Source of the DNA: Chiua virens
Taxonomy: Eukaryota > Basidiomycota > Agaricomycetes > Boletales > Boletaceae
NCBI GenBank assembly: GCA_019787685.1
Contig: JAHNUO010000004.1
Coordinates: 1,984,001 to 2,048,000 of the forward strand
Direction of reading: 5' to 3'
Length of the DNA stretch: 64,000 nucleotides
In this document: piece by piece, positions 1 to 12,929 of the stretch
How positions within the stretch are numbered: the stretch's first letter is position 1
Layout of the letters: each line of letters begins with the position of its first letter
The notes under the pieces: model-generated
The model's database searches: none
What the model was told of the DNA's origin: nothing
What the model saw: the letters and a program-made list of their open reading frames with translations, nothing else
Program-made: the position numbers and the translations under genes

Positions 1-783
1 GGAAATTTAGTACTTACTCTTTCAAATCCATGATCTGGTTGCTACGGCAAGTCGTCGTCATTTCCAAAAATACTGGCGAATTAAGTATCTGCACAATTCT
101 ACATTTCGGACTGCAGATAGATGTCGGAAGCGATTCAACCACGTGTCAATGGTCATAGCGACGGACACCTCTAGTGTCTACGACGCGGTGGACCATCCAA
201 GCCTCAGGCAGGGATTCAAAAGGCAGCCGAAACTGTGACTCGGCCTGAAGGGAAATTTTCACCAAGAGGCAAGTAAGTTTCCCTAGTAACATCTAGTATG
301 TCAATGGCGTACCAAAAGCTAAATCTATCCCCAGAAGTACTCTAGGCTATGCGCCAAGAAGTTGGGAAGAGCCGACCTTCTTTGAAGCATCCACAGCGAG
401 GACTGGGAGCAGGACTTAGAGCTTAAACTGTCAAGACAACCTTCCATCCTCTGGTGCCTGGAATCGGATTCAACAAAGATATCTCCTCAAATGCGAAAGA
501 ATATCAGGTTACCAGCAGTCGCGTTTCCTGACGACCGCCAGGGCCTTTCTGACCAACTTTTTGTTTCTCAAATCTCGATAAATTCGGAGTCGCAATTGGG
601 ACAAGGATGTCAATACGTGTTCCGTAGCAGGGGTTTAATTTGAATAATTCTCACGGTACTCATCCTTCGCTCATCACAGGCGGTGAGCTCATCGTCGTCC
701 TAACCCCTTACTCGCTGTGTACGACGACGACGACGATCACATTTCACGCCCTCTGTGGTTGATGACCTGCGGCGCTCATTCTG
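1..783. other. 5' flank of the first gene, nothing coding seen
   Basis: No ORF with convincing protein-like composition was seen on either strand. The last 100 bases contain a run of GACGAC trinucleotides (about 721-735) just before the start codon of the next gene, and probably belong to its 5' leader or promoter. Confidence 0.4.
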
Positions 784-3700
784 ATGCCGCCGCGCTCACT
801 CGTTCCCTCCTCGAAGCGCCCTTTGTCTGCGATATTCCTAGGATCGTTACCACACAAGGATCCCAAGGAAGCCAATATCCCTGACCTTCCTGAGCCCCCG
901 GAGAGTCCCAACGCTGTTTCCTCTTCTAGATTCTTGCCATCTCCTCCAGCAACCAACTCTCCCGGAAGCGGCTCAACTGGCGACAGCAACAGTGCGAACT
1001 CTGGCAGCCTTAGGCAACGTCCAGTTTCTCATTCAGCTTCTTCGAATACAGTGATGTCTACAAAGCCATATGACAAACCCATTTCTATGTCCAAGACTTC
1101 AAGACCCAATTCTGATGACGAAGATGACGAAAGTGACCGTGGAGGTGAAGAAGACCATACTTTCAGGCTTGACCGCAGAGTTGGGGTCAACAGCAGCAAA
1201 CGAGAATAGTCGCAGCCCTCCAGCGGGTTAAAGGCCTTGCCCAACGAAACCGCATGGTAAGCCTGCTGCGCCTCCCCTCGACTTAAACTCATTGCATCCC
1301 CTTGTCCCACCCACGTGTTGTGGTATATTCCTGGCAATCTTCGGAAATTCTGGCGTTTTCCAATGACAATGCATTCGAATCGATGCATATATGCTATTAA
1401 ACCCGTCTTGTTTGCCGTTTTGACTTCTGTTGAGCAGGCACTAAATAAACTTTCTTCCCGCCTCAATACCCCATCACCAACCCTTACTTCTCGTTCACCC
1501 AATGCCCCTTCTTCATTGGCTTCCACCGCGTCCTCATCTCGCCTTTCATCCCGTTCCAACGCGCAATCCATATCACAGCTTCAACGCAATGAGACTCTTT
1601 CAGGATCTGAGACCGAGCGAGAGAGTCTACGCGCAGCAACTCCCTCTCGTTCCGATTCCAATTCTCATTCTTACCGTTCGTCGTCTCCTGAACGTTCATC
1701 GACTCCGCCGTCTGCATCAAGTTCCCGTCCACGGCGAAGGCTCATTTCTGCACCGACGACCTCAGAGATGCATCAGGCGTCTCCTGGCCCACCACGTACC
1801 CCCCGAAAACGAGCATCCGTTGCGAGTGCTATTTCTGTTCGGGGGACAGAGAGCGGGAGATACAGTAGAAACGACCATGATATTACTGAAGCTGCGCTGG
1901 CCGCTGTAGCTTCCACAAGGAGAAGTTCCACAGGAAAGAAGTCCCGGCAACCACTCCCCAGGGAATTCACGGATAGGGAACGGCGGAGCTTGGACGGACG
2001 GGTTAGTAGCATGGTTGAGCTACTTTTGCCCAGTCGGCTAAAAACCATTTTCCAAGAATTCGATCGAGCCTATGACTCCATACCATGCACCATTCCGAGA
2101 TAGTGGGTATAATGATCATTCATCCAGACCAGCAGGGCACACAGCTTTGAATGCGTCAAGCCCTTTGCAGTACTCTCCCAGCGGTGCACGGTCCGCTCGA
2201 TTTTCCACTGTAAGGGATCTTACACGACGACATCAGACTCGCTGGCTTTCCGATGATATGCCCGGTAATGCTGCAGATGGCGGGCGAAGGCAGTCCCAAC
2301 GAGGCGGAAGTGCAGAAAGTGCACTAAATGGTGGCTCGGGTGTAACCGGGAGACTGGCAGGTGAAAGCTTGCGTGCAGCTGGGATAGGCATGCGTGGGAG
2401 CGGAATGCAGGGTGCACGCTCGAATGAGGATGTGTTTGGCGAAGGACGTGATGCTGACGTGTATGTGCGTGCGACACGTTCAGGTATAGTTGGGCCGGGT
2501 CATGGTCGCGCGGTGGAGTTGCAGGACGAGGAATGGCAAGGGCGATCCGATGCTGATAACAAGAGGCGAACAGATGGATCTAGATCACGTGGCGGCGAAG
2601 CTGTTGCTTTGCGTGTTCGCCCCTCAGACCCGCCTTGGGCGCCTGCCGTCTTGGTTACGGAACGGGATGTAAGAGGTACAGGGCGTGGCATATCATCCCG
2701 ACCCACCACGTCTATGGCAGACTATCTTCACGGGGAGAATACTTCCAGGAACGGGACTTATTCGATTCGGTCCAGGAGAACTACGTATGACCTTTCGGAT
2801 AGACCAGTGTCTGGACATCCACCCACTACACGCGACATTTATATGCCTCAAACGCCTAGCGATCCTGATGGGTTTCGTACAACTGCTCTTTCCGGTCGCA
2901 ATACCAGCTTAGCTCCAGCTGGTCATGGCCTCTCAACAAGTCTAAATAATCCTCAAAACGTGGAACACACCCTTCTCATGCTAGAATCTCTCTCGATGTT
3001 CCAAACACAACTCTCTCGACTTCCCAATCAGTTCCAAACTGCTCGCGATTTGGCTGACCGCTCCGCTGCCCTTATACGTTCGTCGGAGAGGCTCAACAAG
3101 ATCTTGAGGGCTGCAACGACCAATGCCGTCCAGCAACAAATTGCTATTGAGGTAGACGGTGAATATTACGAAGATGACAGCTCCAATCATCGCGCGCAAA
3201 TTTGGAAAGATGTTGGTTCTGACCTTCGGGAGAGCTTGCGGGAGGGCGATGATGTCGTGCGCTCGCTTACTGGATTTATCCTCTGCGTCGGAAAGCTTCT
3301 CAAAGAGATAGCTGGAACAGCTGACTCAGCCCATCTGAGGTCAACAAGTTTGGATGATGAAGTTGCTAGAAGACACGCATCTGATCCAGGAGTGGAGATA
3401 GGTAGTAGCCAGCGGAGTCAGGATGGTAGACGAAGCAGAGAACCGCGATTGGGCTGGGAGCCGATGATCTCCAGTGGTGAGGCTGATGTCTCGCGCAGGC
3501 TCGCTTCCCGTAATGACCTTAGTCTCGTCCGTCCTCCATCCTCACGAGACCGGGACAGTGCCAGTGATCAAGACCGACCAGCTTCCTCGGGGAAGAGTTT
3601 TGGGCCCCCTTCAACATCCCGACGATTGTTTGCGTCGCGTGATCCTCGCGAACACCGGGTTGTGACGAATGGATCGATCATGCACAATACACCATCCAAT

Positions 3701-4313
3701 GTCGTTGATTCGTCAGCAGGACTACGAGCCCTCCTCCACTTCTGCATCTCGGCGCCCTCAGGCAAAACCACCCGCGTACTCCACTCCACCCCCCCTCCCG
3801 ACTCTCCCATCCGAATCGCTGCCCCAAAGATCTAACACCACAGTCGACAAAGGTTGTCGCCGCAATGTTTCCTCGACTTCCTTGACTTCTATGGCCACCG
3901 CCCGCAACCGCAATCCACCTTTCGCTTTATCGATACCTAATCCCACGACCGCCATTTCGATACACACAGCATCAGCTTCTCCCGAGGCGTCCGCTTTTCC
4001 TTTGCAACGTACAGGTTCCCAAGATTCGATACGTTCTTCTGTGACATTTTCACGCCCATCGAGAGTCTCCGTGTCTGCCCTACAACAACAACAAAGTCGG
4101 GACGAGGCTCAGAGGCGCGTGGGTACGACTGCGGAAGAGGGAGACACTGCTGTCAACCGCTCGGAAACCACACTCGATGCCTCAGCCCACACGTCGCTTG
4201 AAATCAGCGCCGAAGAGCCCGAGACGGGGGGAGATGTCTCTCAACCCATGAAAATCACGTTTCCATCGCAAAGGCGGGAGCGACGACGGACTGTCACCGA
4301 AATATTCGGTTGA
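784..4313 (+). CDS. Large Ser/Pro-rich protein of unknown function
   Basis: Function not recognised. The start ATG at 784 opens a proline/serine-rich N-terminus with PSSKRPLSAIFLG near the front. Consistent exons are: a first exon from 784 (its donor is unresolved, because that frame reaches a stop at 1207-1209); about 1179-1256, reading VAALQRVKGLAQRNRM; 1438-2001; 2057-3658; and 3717-4313. The introns 1257-1437, 2002-2056 and 3659-3716 all keep phase. The protein would be roughly 1,000 residues, almost entirely low complexity. The exception is a predicted helical block encoded around 2960-3320 (LLMLESLSMFQTQLSRL, then SERLNKIL), which may be the only folded part. It is probably a conserved agaricomycete protein, perhaps linked to polarity or the cytoskeleton, but that is a guess. 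Base composition matches ordinary host genes. Confidence 0.7.
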
Positions 4314-6550
4314 ACACGGCCCCGGATGTTGTACTACGTGACCCAACCGTTTCAAGTACGTGTCAGTGCGCCCTAGCAACATGCTCCTCCCAATTGACCC
4401 ACTTAGAACAAGGTATAAATTGCCTTTCGTGTTTACCTTCTTTGACATTGTGCATTATATCCTTCATTGCATCTTCAATTGCGGACTTCGTGAACGGACA
4501 ACATCACAACGACGATTAAGTCCGAAGCACTCCTGTCTCCTATTATTCTTTTTTCATTTTGGCCTCTCGTTTTTATATACCTTGGCTAGCCATGCACATA
4601 CTTTGACCATGTCCTCTTCCCCCCCTGCCCATCGCTCCTCGTTTATGTGCTCTTTTTCTATCGTTGCCGTCATAGTGTTGTTCTCGCGCAGCACCCAGTT
4701 TTTATTTATGCCCGTAATGGGAACATGCATGCACCAATACGATACAGTACTATTGAACGATTATCGTAGCCACTACCGTAATATGATTGATTCACCACCA
4801 CTCTTGTCGGTGTAAGGGTATCCGGGACGACCGGCTCCAATGGAACGTGCATCTCTGATGGCAGGTGGTGCCAAGCGTGATGTCCTTTGTCCGAGATCTG
4901 CGGCGTTCGGTTCCTTTGTCTTGGAATATGCGATCTGATGCGGTTGGACGTGGGATTTCACCGGTAATTCCGCGAGTGGCACAAAGGCTATGATGAATAG
5001 CCTTAGAATCTGGGAAGTACTTATGAGTCTACCTGGCAGTACTCCGCCATCGGCTAACTCAACGCACCGGTTGCGCTGGTTTAAACGCCTCATCCGCCCC
5101 AGTCGGAGCGGTCACCGGGCCTATATCAGCTGATAGAAACGTACGGCTGGGAGCTCGAGCCATCAATGACATATCGATCGCGATCAGTGGCGAATCTTAT
5201 CGCAGAAGGGAACGTTAGAAAAACGACGCCAACTTTCCCGGATCGGAAGGTCATTCAAAGTTATCGCGTCATCGGCGTTTATCTGATCTCAAAATTTAGG
5301 TCGTTGGTGTCGAGAAAGGATGATTTGATGACTCACGATAACGTTCTCAAGATGAGGGTTGGTGATGGAGATCTGTGCCTAGACGATCGATACTTCCTGG
5401 ATTGACAACGTACACCAACGTTTTTTTCTTAAGATTGCCAACAAGCCTTGGCTGTGAAATTTTGTGAGTTGGTGTGAGCTGATCATGATCGAGCATGTGT
5501 CACCGTTGGCACTACCGAGCACTTTCCATGTCCACTTCGCAGGCGTCCATCAAAAAGTGACGTCGAGGGTGAGGACGAGAATAATAATAATAATCTAACC
5601 GCCGCAAAAATAAATTAGTACATAGCTTGTGAATCGTCAGCCGAACTTGGCTTATTATTGGCAACAGAGCAATGCAGTGTCACCGGCACGTCGCAATGAA
5701 ACCCAAGATACGACATGATAAGAGCGACAAGACTCACGACGGCCAATTGAGTTCATCCGGCGGTCCCAAGTGGCTCGCCGATACACGTGCTAGGCTACTG
5801 TTTGTGAGGTGAGACTCTTCTATCGATGATGCGGCGTCCATTCGGGACGCGCCACAGTTCACAAGATGACGTAGGAGTGGAGCGCGAGGTGGCTGCGGAA
5901 ATCTCTGAAGAGTGGCATAAGTCGCGCATCCCGCGTACCAGGCGATGTGTGACCGACGAAAAAAAAAGCCCAGAGAAGTCGTTTCAGGGCCTCAGGCTGC
6001 GACACATAGGCTTATCATTCTTTACGAAGCTGGCAGGCATCCTCACACGCTTGCTCCATTGCTTCGCAACGGTGGAGCGCACCCCCGATCTTGAATGAAC
6101 GGAAATGGATTCGAACGCGATTTCACCGCGAATCTGAAGACTGCTCTTGCCCGTTTTGGGAGGAAGCCCACGCAAACTTATCTTGGTTGAACAAGTCAGG
6201 TACGTTACCGTCGGTCCGTTCAACCAACATACCGTTGCCTTACTCGGGTTTCATCAGGCGAAATTTTACCCTGTTTCTTCTGTTCTGTGCAAATGTAGCA
6301 TGCTCAGGTGGAGCTTTCATCTGACCGCCGTGTTCGGCCTCGTTACCCTCGAAGTCTCCCTTCCGAAGCGCTCCTCAATAGCGGCTAAACATTCTGACCC
6401 TTGACGTCAGGTCGTGAGTATATGTAGCGATAAGGGAGTTAATGGACATAGCAGTCCGTATAAAAATGCGATGACAATGTCTGCCAGAACCTACTAGACC
6501 GGATTCGAATTCTTCTCCCATACCACATACCACTCAAGAGTCTTTGCACC
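4314..6550. other. Intergenic, about 2.2 kb
   Basis: Only short unsupported ORFs occur here. There is a T-rich stretch after the stop of the upstream gene (about 4540-4600), probably its 3' UTR. A short AAT trinucleotide run lies at 5580-5594. The last 150 bases hold a TATA-like tataaaa at about 6459-6465, some 90 bp before the next start codon. Confidence 0.4.
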
Positions 6551-7704
6551 ATGCACGCAAACGTCCACACTTTCTACGCCGACGCCGTCTTGTTTGACAT
6601 GGTGTGTACCTCTCCTCGTGTCATCCAAATCTAACTCCCCTAGTGTGTTGACAGGATGGTACCCTCACCGACTCCATCGCTGCTGTCGAGGCTGCCTGGG
6701 GAAAGGTCGCCAAAGACATCGGGCAGGACCCGGCCTACGTGATCGCCGCCACCCACGGCAAGCGCGCCGTCGACAACCTCGCGCAGTTCAAACCTGAGAT
6801 CAAACCCCACGAGATGGATGCCGAGGTTCAAAATTTTGAAGAGAGCATTCTTTTCTTTGCTGACGCCTACGGCGTACACGGTCCTGGCTCCACTGTCAAT
6901 TCCACTCCCAGATCTGGTACTCCCCCACTTAGCCCTGTCAGCTCGGGAGAAGCCTACCCCAGAACTCGTTACTTCCCTTGCGGGCTCACTCCCATCTTCC
7001 CGTGCGTCGTCTTTTGTCGCGCCCGGCAGTCGTCGTCCTTCGTTCGCGTCCCGCTTGAACGGCATGCTGGCCATGTCGACTGTCTCCCAAGTGTCGATCT
7101 ACGATGGACGTTACGTCGACAGCTTAATTGCGGAAGAAGAAGAGGTCCTCTCCTTTGAGACGGACGCTAAGAAGCACTGTTTGGAGGCATGGCAGATCGA
7201 AGCTACCAGCGTCGATCGTGCCGTCCGCATTCTCCCCGGTGTCCGGAAAATGATTGATTCCATTCCGACGGGCCGGTACGCCGTGGCTACGTCTGGCGCT
7301 AAAACCTATGGTACGTTATTTATTTATTTTCTGGAGAAAAAACTCGCTAACGATGATGCTTTTGTTTAGCACATGGATGCATGACGCGCGTTGGCATCGT
7401 ACCTCCTGGGGTGACCATCACCGCAGACGACAAACGCTTGAAGGCGGGAAAGCCCGCACCCGATCCGTTCCTCCTCGCAGCCCGCGAGCTAGGCTTCGCC
7501 GCATCCAAGTGCGTCGTCTTTGAAGACTCCCCAAGTGGGATCCGGGCAGGGCTTGCAAGTGGTGCCACCGTGATCGCTGTCTGCACCAGCCACGAGCGGA
7601 AGCAGATCGAGCACATTGGCGCGCATTACGTGGTTGAAAACATGGAGAGCGTCAACTGCGAACCCTGTGAGGATGGTCGGCTCAAATTTACGGTACGGCT
7701 ATAA
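6551..7704 (+). CDS. HAD-superfamily sugar/glycerol phosphatase (GPP-like)
   Basis: Predicted phosphatase of the HAD superfamily that removes phosphate from small phosphosugars or glycerol 3-phosphate in the cytosol. Exons 6551-6601, 6655-6880, 6933-7310 and 7370-7704 give 329 residues. All four HAD motifs are visible: DMDGT (the first intron splits it exactly between M and D), TSG in VATSGAKTY, the lysine in KAGKPAPDPFLL, and FEDSPSGI. Between the cap region and motif II lies a Ser/Pro-rich insert. There the frame changes, so I placed a 52-bp intron (6881-6932) that restores phase; a 1-bp assembly or sequence error is the alternative. The family is yeast Gpp1/Gpp2 and 2-deoxyglucose-6-phosphate phosphatase; substrate choice cannot be read from sequence. 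The last intron has a good donor (GTACGT) and rebuilds KTYAHGCMTRVG. Confidence 0.9.
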
Positions 7705-8041
7705 AGAGTGTAGAGGATAACATGAATGTAAGCTTTCAAACGTGATCATATGTACATTATTTGTGTTTCCATCATTGTTTGTAGTTCTGCTCCATGATTG
7801 TAAGATTCGGACGTCGTACATAGTACTATCCAATAACCAATAAACGTACTTGTTTCATTTTTGCATATGGAATTGTGACTGTCTTCGAAACCGATGCACG
7901 ACAAAAAAGGGTAGCACGACCGAGTTCTCAGCGAATAGGGTAAAATAAAGCTAAAACAACGCAGCCGCACGGAAGAATTAATCACCGACCCCGACAGGCA
8001 CGCAATGAATAACTTTAGAGCGAAAAGAATCGGAGCCTAGA
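7705..8041. other. Convergent intergenic gap
   Basis: This 337-bp spacer lies between the stop of the phosphatase gene and the stop of the reverse-strand F-box gene. It is AT-rich and shows no coding signal; it probably holds both 3' UTRs. Confidence 0.5.
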
Positions 8042-9766
8042 TCAGTCCTCGTCCACGAGGAGTTCACGTTGCATCCAAAACGGACCTGACGGGTAAAATA
8101 TATCAAAATGAATGAAAACCGGCTGTAGAATGGAATTGACACACCAATCGGGTCCTCAACGTCGTGGAATACGGTAGACCAAATGCCAGTGAAACCACAT
8201 CGTGATCGAACACATCCTGTCGCTATCGCGTCGCAGCTATTGTGTAATGCGAGAGGGGGTTTTTTTTTTTCAGGATCCATCACTTTCACCATTAAATCCA
8301 AACAGAAAAGACCCACTTCCAGACCATTTGGTTATCATTACCTGCGCCCTGGGAAAACACGCGCCAAGGTCAGGCTGCGCATCGACGCTATATGGTGGCG
8401 ACCGTATACACTCACGTAATGCCACCATAGCTGATCATCGTCTGTAATCTTGACGAAACCAACCATGTTGAACTTCCCGTCTACTTCACCGACGAGGTTT
8501 AACTTTGGGCGGGCAGGATGAGATGGATCCGGCTCGATGCTAGCGATGCGAAAGTAAATATCGATCGTGGCTAACGTCTCTTCGGTGTCATCAAAGATCG
8601 ATGTATCTTGAGGCTCGTGATCCGGTACCTATCGATGGAGACCCGTCGGCCAATCAGATGGAGCCTAGACCCAAGGCCGCGACTTTACTAACCGACGGAT
8701 CATTGTAAACTACAAAGAAAAAAGGTTCGGTCAGCCCCGAAATCCCCGATGAAGGTGGAATGTGACAAAGAAAATGCCCAGACTTACGTATAAATTCACG
8801 GTGGTCCATGAACGCGTATCTTACCGACCACAATCCCTCCACCCCAGCCCAGTCCTGTTCGTTGTCGAGATCCAGCCCACGAGGGATGATGCTCTGACAA
8901 AACCAGGAACTAAGCGGACTCCGATAGTTTGGACGCAAATGGCCTTCATCCTCCTCGTCCGCCATCGTGTCCAGTAACAGCATCTGAAAGTCGTGCAAGA
9001 CCCGTCGCATAAATGCCCAATCCACCCGCCGTCCCTGCCTGCTTCCGCCCTCGTTCCCGCCTTCGGCAGCGTCGGCATCCGGGAAGAACGGCCCGTAATA
9101 GCGCGCCGCGGTGTGATTACGGAGGCTGTACACGAAAGCCTGCGACGCCCGGCGTTGTTGTGAATCCAAGTCTCTGCGAGTGAGTCCGTACAGCGAGTGG
9201 AGCCTCGCTAGCAGCTGCTCCTCCTTCTTTTCCTTTTCCGACAGAGGCTCCTCCGGGCCCTTTTGAATCCAAGTTTCACGCTCCAAGAACCCACCTTCAT
9301 CTTCCCCAATAAACTGCCGCAACCACCCCACATTGCGCGACGCCGGTCCAATGCCGTCCGGAGAGGGGATGGGGAGGACGTTGGTGATGAGGTCGATGCA
9401 GGTTTGCAGCACTTGACATCTTTCTTCACGTTCACATAGCAGCGCGGCGGGATCTTGATGCTGCGCCGCATGCTGATATAGGCCTTGCCATCGCTGCAAT
9501 ACCGTTCGCGCCCTCACGATCCGCTGTAGCTCCCCCTTCCAGTCCACGTCCTCGCGCCGAGTCCCCAGGCGGCCGACAGTCCGGCGTGGGTCGTCGAGCG
9601 GCTGTGTGATGTATAGGCCGCGCCAGAATTGTTGGTGGAGCGGGCCATAGATGATTTCGTGGAAGAACCGCGAAGTCTGAGAAACACTCGCGACGTCGAG
9701 CGGGTCGAGCACAAAGAGAATGCGATCAATGAGTTCAAGCGAGAGATCTACGAGGGTAATGGGCAT
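8042..9766 (-). CDS. F-box domain protein
   Basis: Likely substrate-binding subunit of an SCF ubiquitin ligase. The exons on the reverse strand are 9766-8788, 8709-8693, 8628-8416, 8348-8317, 8236-8145 and 8085-8042. Every junction is GT-AG and keeps phase, giving 458 residues ending in WMQRELLVDED. The F-box is at the N-terminus (LSLELIDRILFVLDPLDVA, about residues 5-45). The C-terminal part carries the FNMVGFVKI and STVFHDVEDPIGPFW blocks that I associate with a common agaricomycete F-box family. The second exon is only 17 nt. An upstream in-frame ATG at 9835 would add 23 residues; I chose 9766 because the F-box follows at once. No damage is seen, so it is probably an active host gene. Confidence 0.88.
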
Positions 9767-10904
9767 ATTTTGGTGAAAGGTATTCAACTTGCTTCGCCCG
9801 AGTTGATCGTTAAGAATCCTCTCTAGGGAACGCAAAAGTGAGAAGATACTGGGAATGGGGAGTACTGGAGGAGGATTTTAAGTGGGACTGGTTGGCGGTT
9901 GGCGTATTAATAACGCCTGGAGGCAGTTCGAAACGCAACTCGAAAATGGGCCATCGCTTGAAGAAAAAATTCTTTCACTGTTCTCGAAATCTTTTCCGAA
10001 CTGATTCAATGTACGAATGCTGCCCATATTAGAACGATGGGCGTAACTTGCATCGGAATGCGAAAAGGGAATATGATAAGCCATTGATGGATTCGTAGCG
10101 TGGGCCCGTGTATTAAAGGGTCGGTCTGATGAGTGAACGGGATAGCTCAGGGGCTCGGATCAAGTCTGCCACATGGACTCACAATTAGCAAGCCACATCC
10201 ACAACTATCGTAAAGTAGTTGGTAAGTACACTCACATAAGCGATATCCCTCGGGACATGCCCAAGGGTATACACCATGAGAGTATATGTTCCCTCAGAGG
10301 TCGGCTTGCCGAGACAAAGCAGTTGAGTTTTCTGAGTAGTATTGGTAAGGACAATATGTAGAGTAGTATGAGGCTATGTACGTGTGAAATAATCAGTAAG
10401 CGTGCGTCCATAACGGACTGGTAGATGTCGTGTCAAACTTGAAACTGTTGTACGTCTGTGTCCGAGTTGAGGAGCTCGGAAATGCTCATCCAGTGCGAGG
10501 GCTGAAGCTTGAAGGATACCTGTCGCCTCAAAGTTGTCTAGAGCACTTTTGAGAAGGCTTTCAGACTCGGCAGCGGGTCCAAGTCGTCGTGCGCTCTCGA
10601 GACACTTGCCTTTGTACATGTTGTGATGCGGGCCAGTTGAGGAAATTTATATAATATAGTTGCCTAATTTAGTATCATTTCGGGGGTAGTATCGGTTATG
10701 GCGTCGAGAAATCCCTATCGGATATGTGTTACAAGAGAGTATTTGTTATCCCCGCATGCCGAGCCAGGAAACCTCAAAAGGTATACACTACGAAAGAGTA
10801 TCGCTTTTACCCCCTATTCTTTATGTGAGAGTCGACTGTAAAACAAAAATCGCATCCTTCTAAGCGAACATCTTCCCAAACGGTCCCAACCTATAATTTG
10901 GTCT
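9767..10904. other. Intergenic, with a short dispersed repeat
   Basis: No confident gene. A reverse ORF at 10619-10374 (81 codons, ending LTDYFTRT) has no recognised domain and may be chance. Two similar motifs, GGTATACACCATGAGAGTAT at 10266 and a near copy at 10778 (GGTATACACTACGAAAGAGT), share GGTATACAC followed by a purine-rich AGAGTAT and lie about 510 bp apart. They could be leftovers of an old insertion. Confidence 0.35.
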
Positions 10905-11030
10905 GTGCCCAATAGATCAGACGAACGACGGCAGCACTGGGCTGACCGGACGCGAGACCGACCAGCCAAAGGCGACCACTGCGAGTGCACCGAACACTCC
11001 GCACACACACCACGCCGACGACACCAGAGA

Positions 11031-12929
11031 TGGCGAACGCGACGTGTGACAACGAGCGTCATCCAGACGTGCCTCCAGAGCCACCTGACGCAGCCGAGAG
11101 CGCGAAGGTGGAGAACGGAGAGTCGAGAGTCGAGATCGTCGGGGAGAGCAAGTCGAGGTTGTCCGGAGATGGCACAGAGGCGACGGACGGTGACGACGAC
11201 CAGGCATGTCGACCAGGCAAGCCCCAGGAGTCCACAGACAGTGCCGACGAGGCACAGGGTGGGTCCACACACGGCGAAGACGTTGAGGTCGAGCCAGGTG
11301 GCGAGATCGTCTACAAGCGAATTGAGAGCGCCACGCAGCGAAGCGCAGACGCAGAGGGCGATGACGAAGTCGATGGGAGGTGTGCGTATGCACAGGACAA
11401 GTCGGAGAGCAGCGAGGCGCTACAAACGGCGTCGATCGCGGATGAGAGTCGATGTGCGAGCACGCACAGACGATCTACGGCGACTGGAAACGAAAACGGT
11501 CAGCACGACGAACCAGTCGACGAGGACTTACCTGAAGGTCCCCATAATCCATCTCCACCATCCAACTCACGAGCACCACCTGACGAGGTCACACGACCCC
11601 GAGGAACCCTTGAACGTCGAGCTCGAGGGAGAGAGTGAGGTTAGTGCGAGCTACGACGACGCACGTACCAGAGCCGAAACGAATGTGTCGGGAGTGTCCA
11701 GTAATGACGAGGACGCCAGGACGAGGCCTGAGAAGCCACAGAACGCGTCAGTACACCGGCACGGGCAGAGCAGAGGGAAGAGGAGAACTCACCCAGAGGA
11801 AGACCAGAGTCGAAGGATGACCCAGACAGTGAAACGGCTGTACCAGACGACGACCCAGACGTACCACACGACCACCAGAGCCACCAAGAGTATCCCAGAG
11901 ACGGCAGAGACAAGCGCGTCGACGATACGAACGCGTTATGTCGAGCTGGATGGCCTGGAGGAGGTGAGGGCGAGAAGGCTGAGTCGAGAGTCTTCGAGGT
12001 CAATTGGGACGGCCGAATTGTTCGAGGACACGCATATGACATCCAAGAACACCCTGGAAGCGACCAGGATTCTTCTTCGTTTAAACGAAGACGCTGCGTC
12101 GAAATCAGTTCCCAGGGGGAGAAGGCGAGGTGGACGTACCAAGTGAAAACGCGCACGCCAGAGGCGACGCGCACCCACCAGACGGTCCCACCAGTGTCCA
12201 AGAGTCGAGACGAGCGAAGCCGACGGCCATACGAGGTCACCAGGCCGAGGACGAGTCCAGCTCGAGGGGGAGAGAAAGAGAAGGTCGAGCTGCAAAGATA
12301 AGTGTCGAAGCGGCGAGACGAACACACCTGAAGGTCACCAGAGCCTATTGGATGATCCTGGATGCACGACGAGCCAATCCGAGCGCTTCGTCGAAAATAA
12401 GATTGTCGAGGTAGAGGGCCAGGAGGCCACTTGGTCGAGGAGGACGAACTGAAAGTCGTCGAGGTCGATTCGGACCGCCATGAGGTTGTCGAACGAGCCG
12501 AACATGGTGGGATACGTCCCAAACCCAAGGAGAACGAGCGCTTCGTCGAAACGAAGGCGCAACGTCGAGATAGAGGGCCAGGAGACCCTAGAGACGAGGA
12601 GGTCAAGTCGAGAACCGTCGAAGGTGCAGAAACGGACCGAAACGATGGTGACAGTGACGGAGATGAAGGGAGACGAGGCTGGAAGGATGACGCAACGAGC
12701 AGCGCACGTCAGTCTGAATGGAATAAAGACAAGACCACGGCGCACACACCTAGACCGCCCAGACTACTTCCCAACGATCCCATGCGACCTATCCACCGTC
12801 CAAACCCACCGCGTCGTCGAGGTCGACTCAAAACGCGAACTAGAAAAGTTAGTCGACACCGAACGAGCAAGATCGCTCACCACGTCATATGATCGCTTCA
12901 AGGCCGTATCTGATACGTCAAACACGTAG
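11031..12929 (+). pseudogene. Decayed low-complexity ORF, charged and repeat-bearing
   Basis: No family recognised. The forward strand reads as one charged, Asp/Glu/Arg-rich protein only if the frame is changed several times: MANATCDNERHPDVPPEPP from 11031 (frame 2, open to 11638), a short stretch in frame 0 (about 11600-11730), frame 2 again to 12299 (including RVFEVNWDGRIVRGHAYDI), a further stretch to about 12448, then frame 2 and finally frame 0 ending VVEVDSKRELEKLVDTERA up to the TAG at 12927. Introns do not explain the shifts well. An internal duplication supports former coding: ERFVENK followed by VEVEGQEAT (12381-12428) is mirrored by ERFVETK and VEIEGQET (12535 onward), now in two different frames. 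The following 1.9 kb is transposon-derived, so this is probably a dead element ORF. Confidence 0.45.

Noticed and set aside
10905..12146. 413-codon Arg/Thr-rich ORF as a real protein
   Set aside because: The composition (Arg, Thr, Ser, His without hydrophobic pattern) is that of an off-frame reading. The acidic/basic readings in frame 2 are more natural over most of the span.
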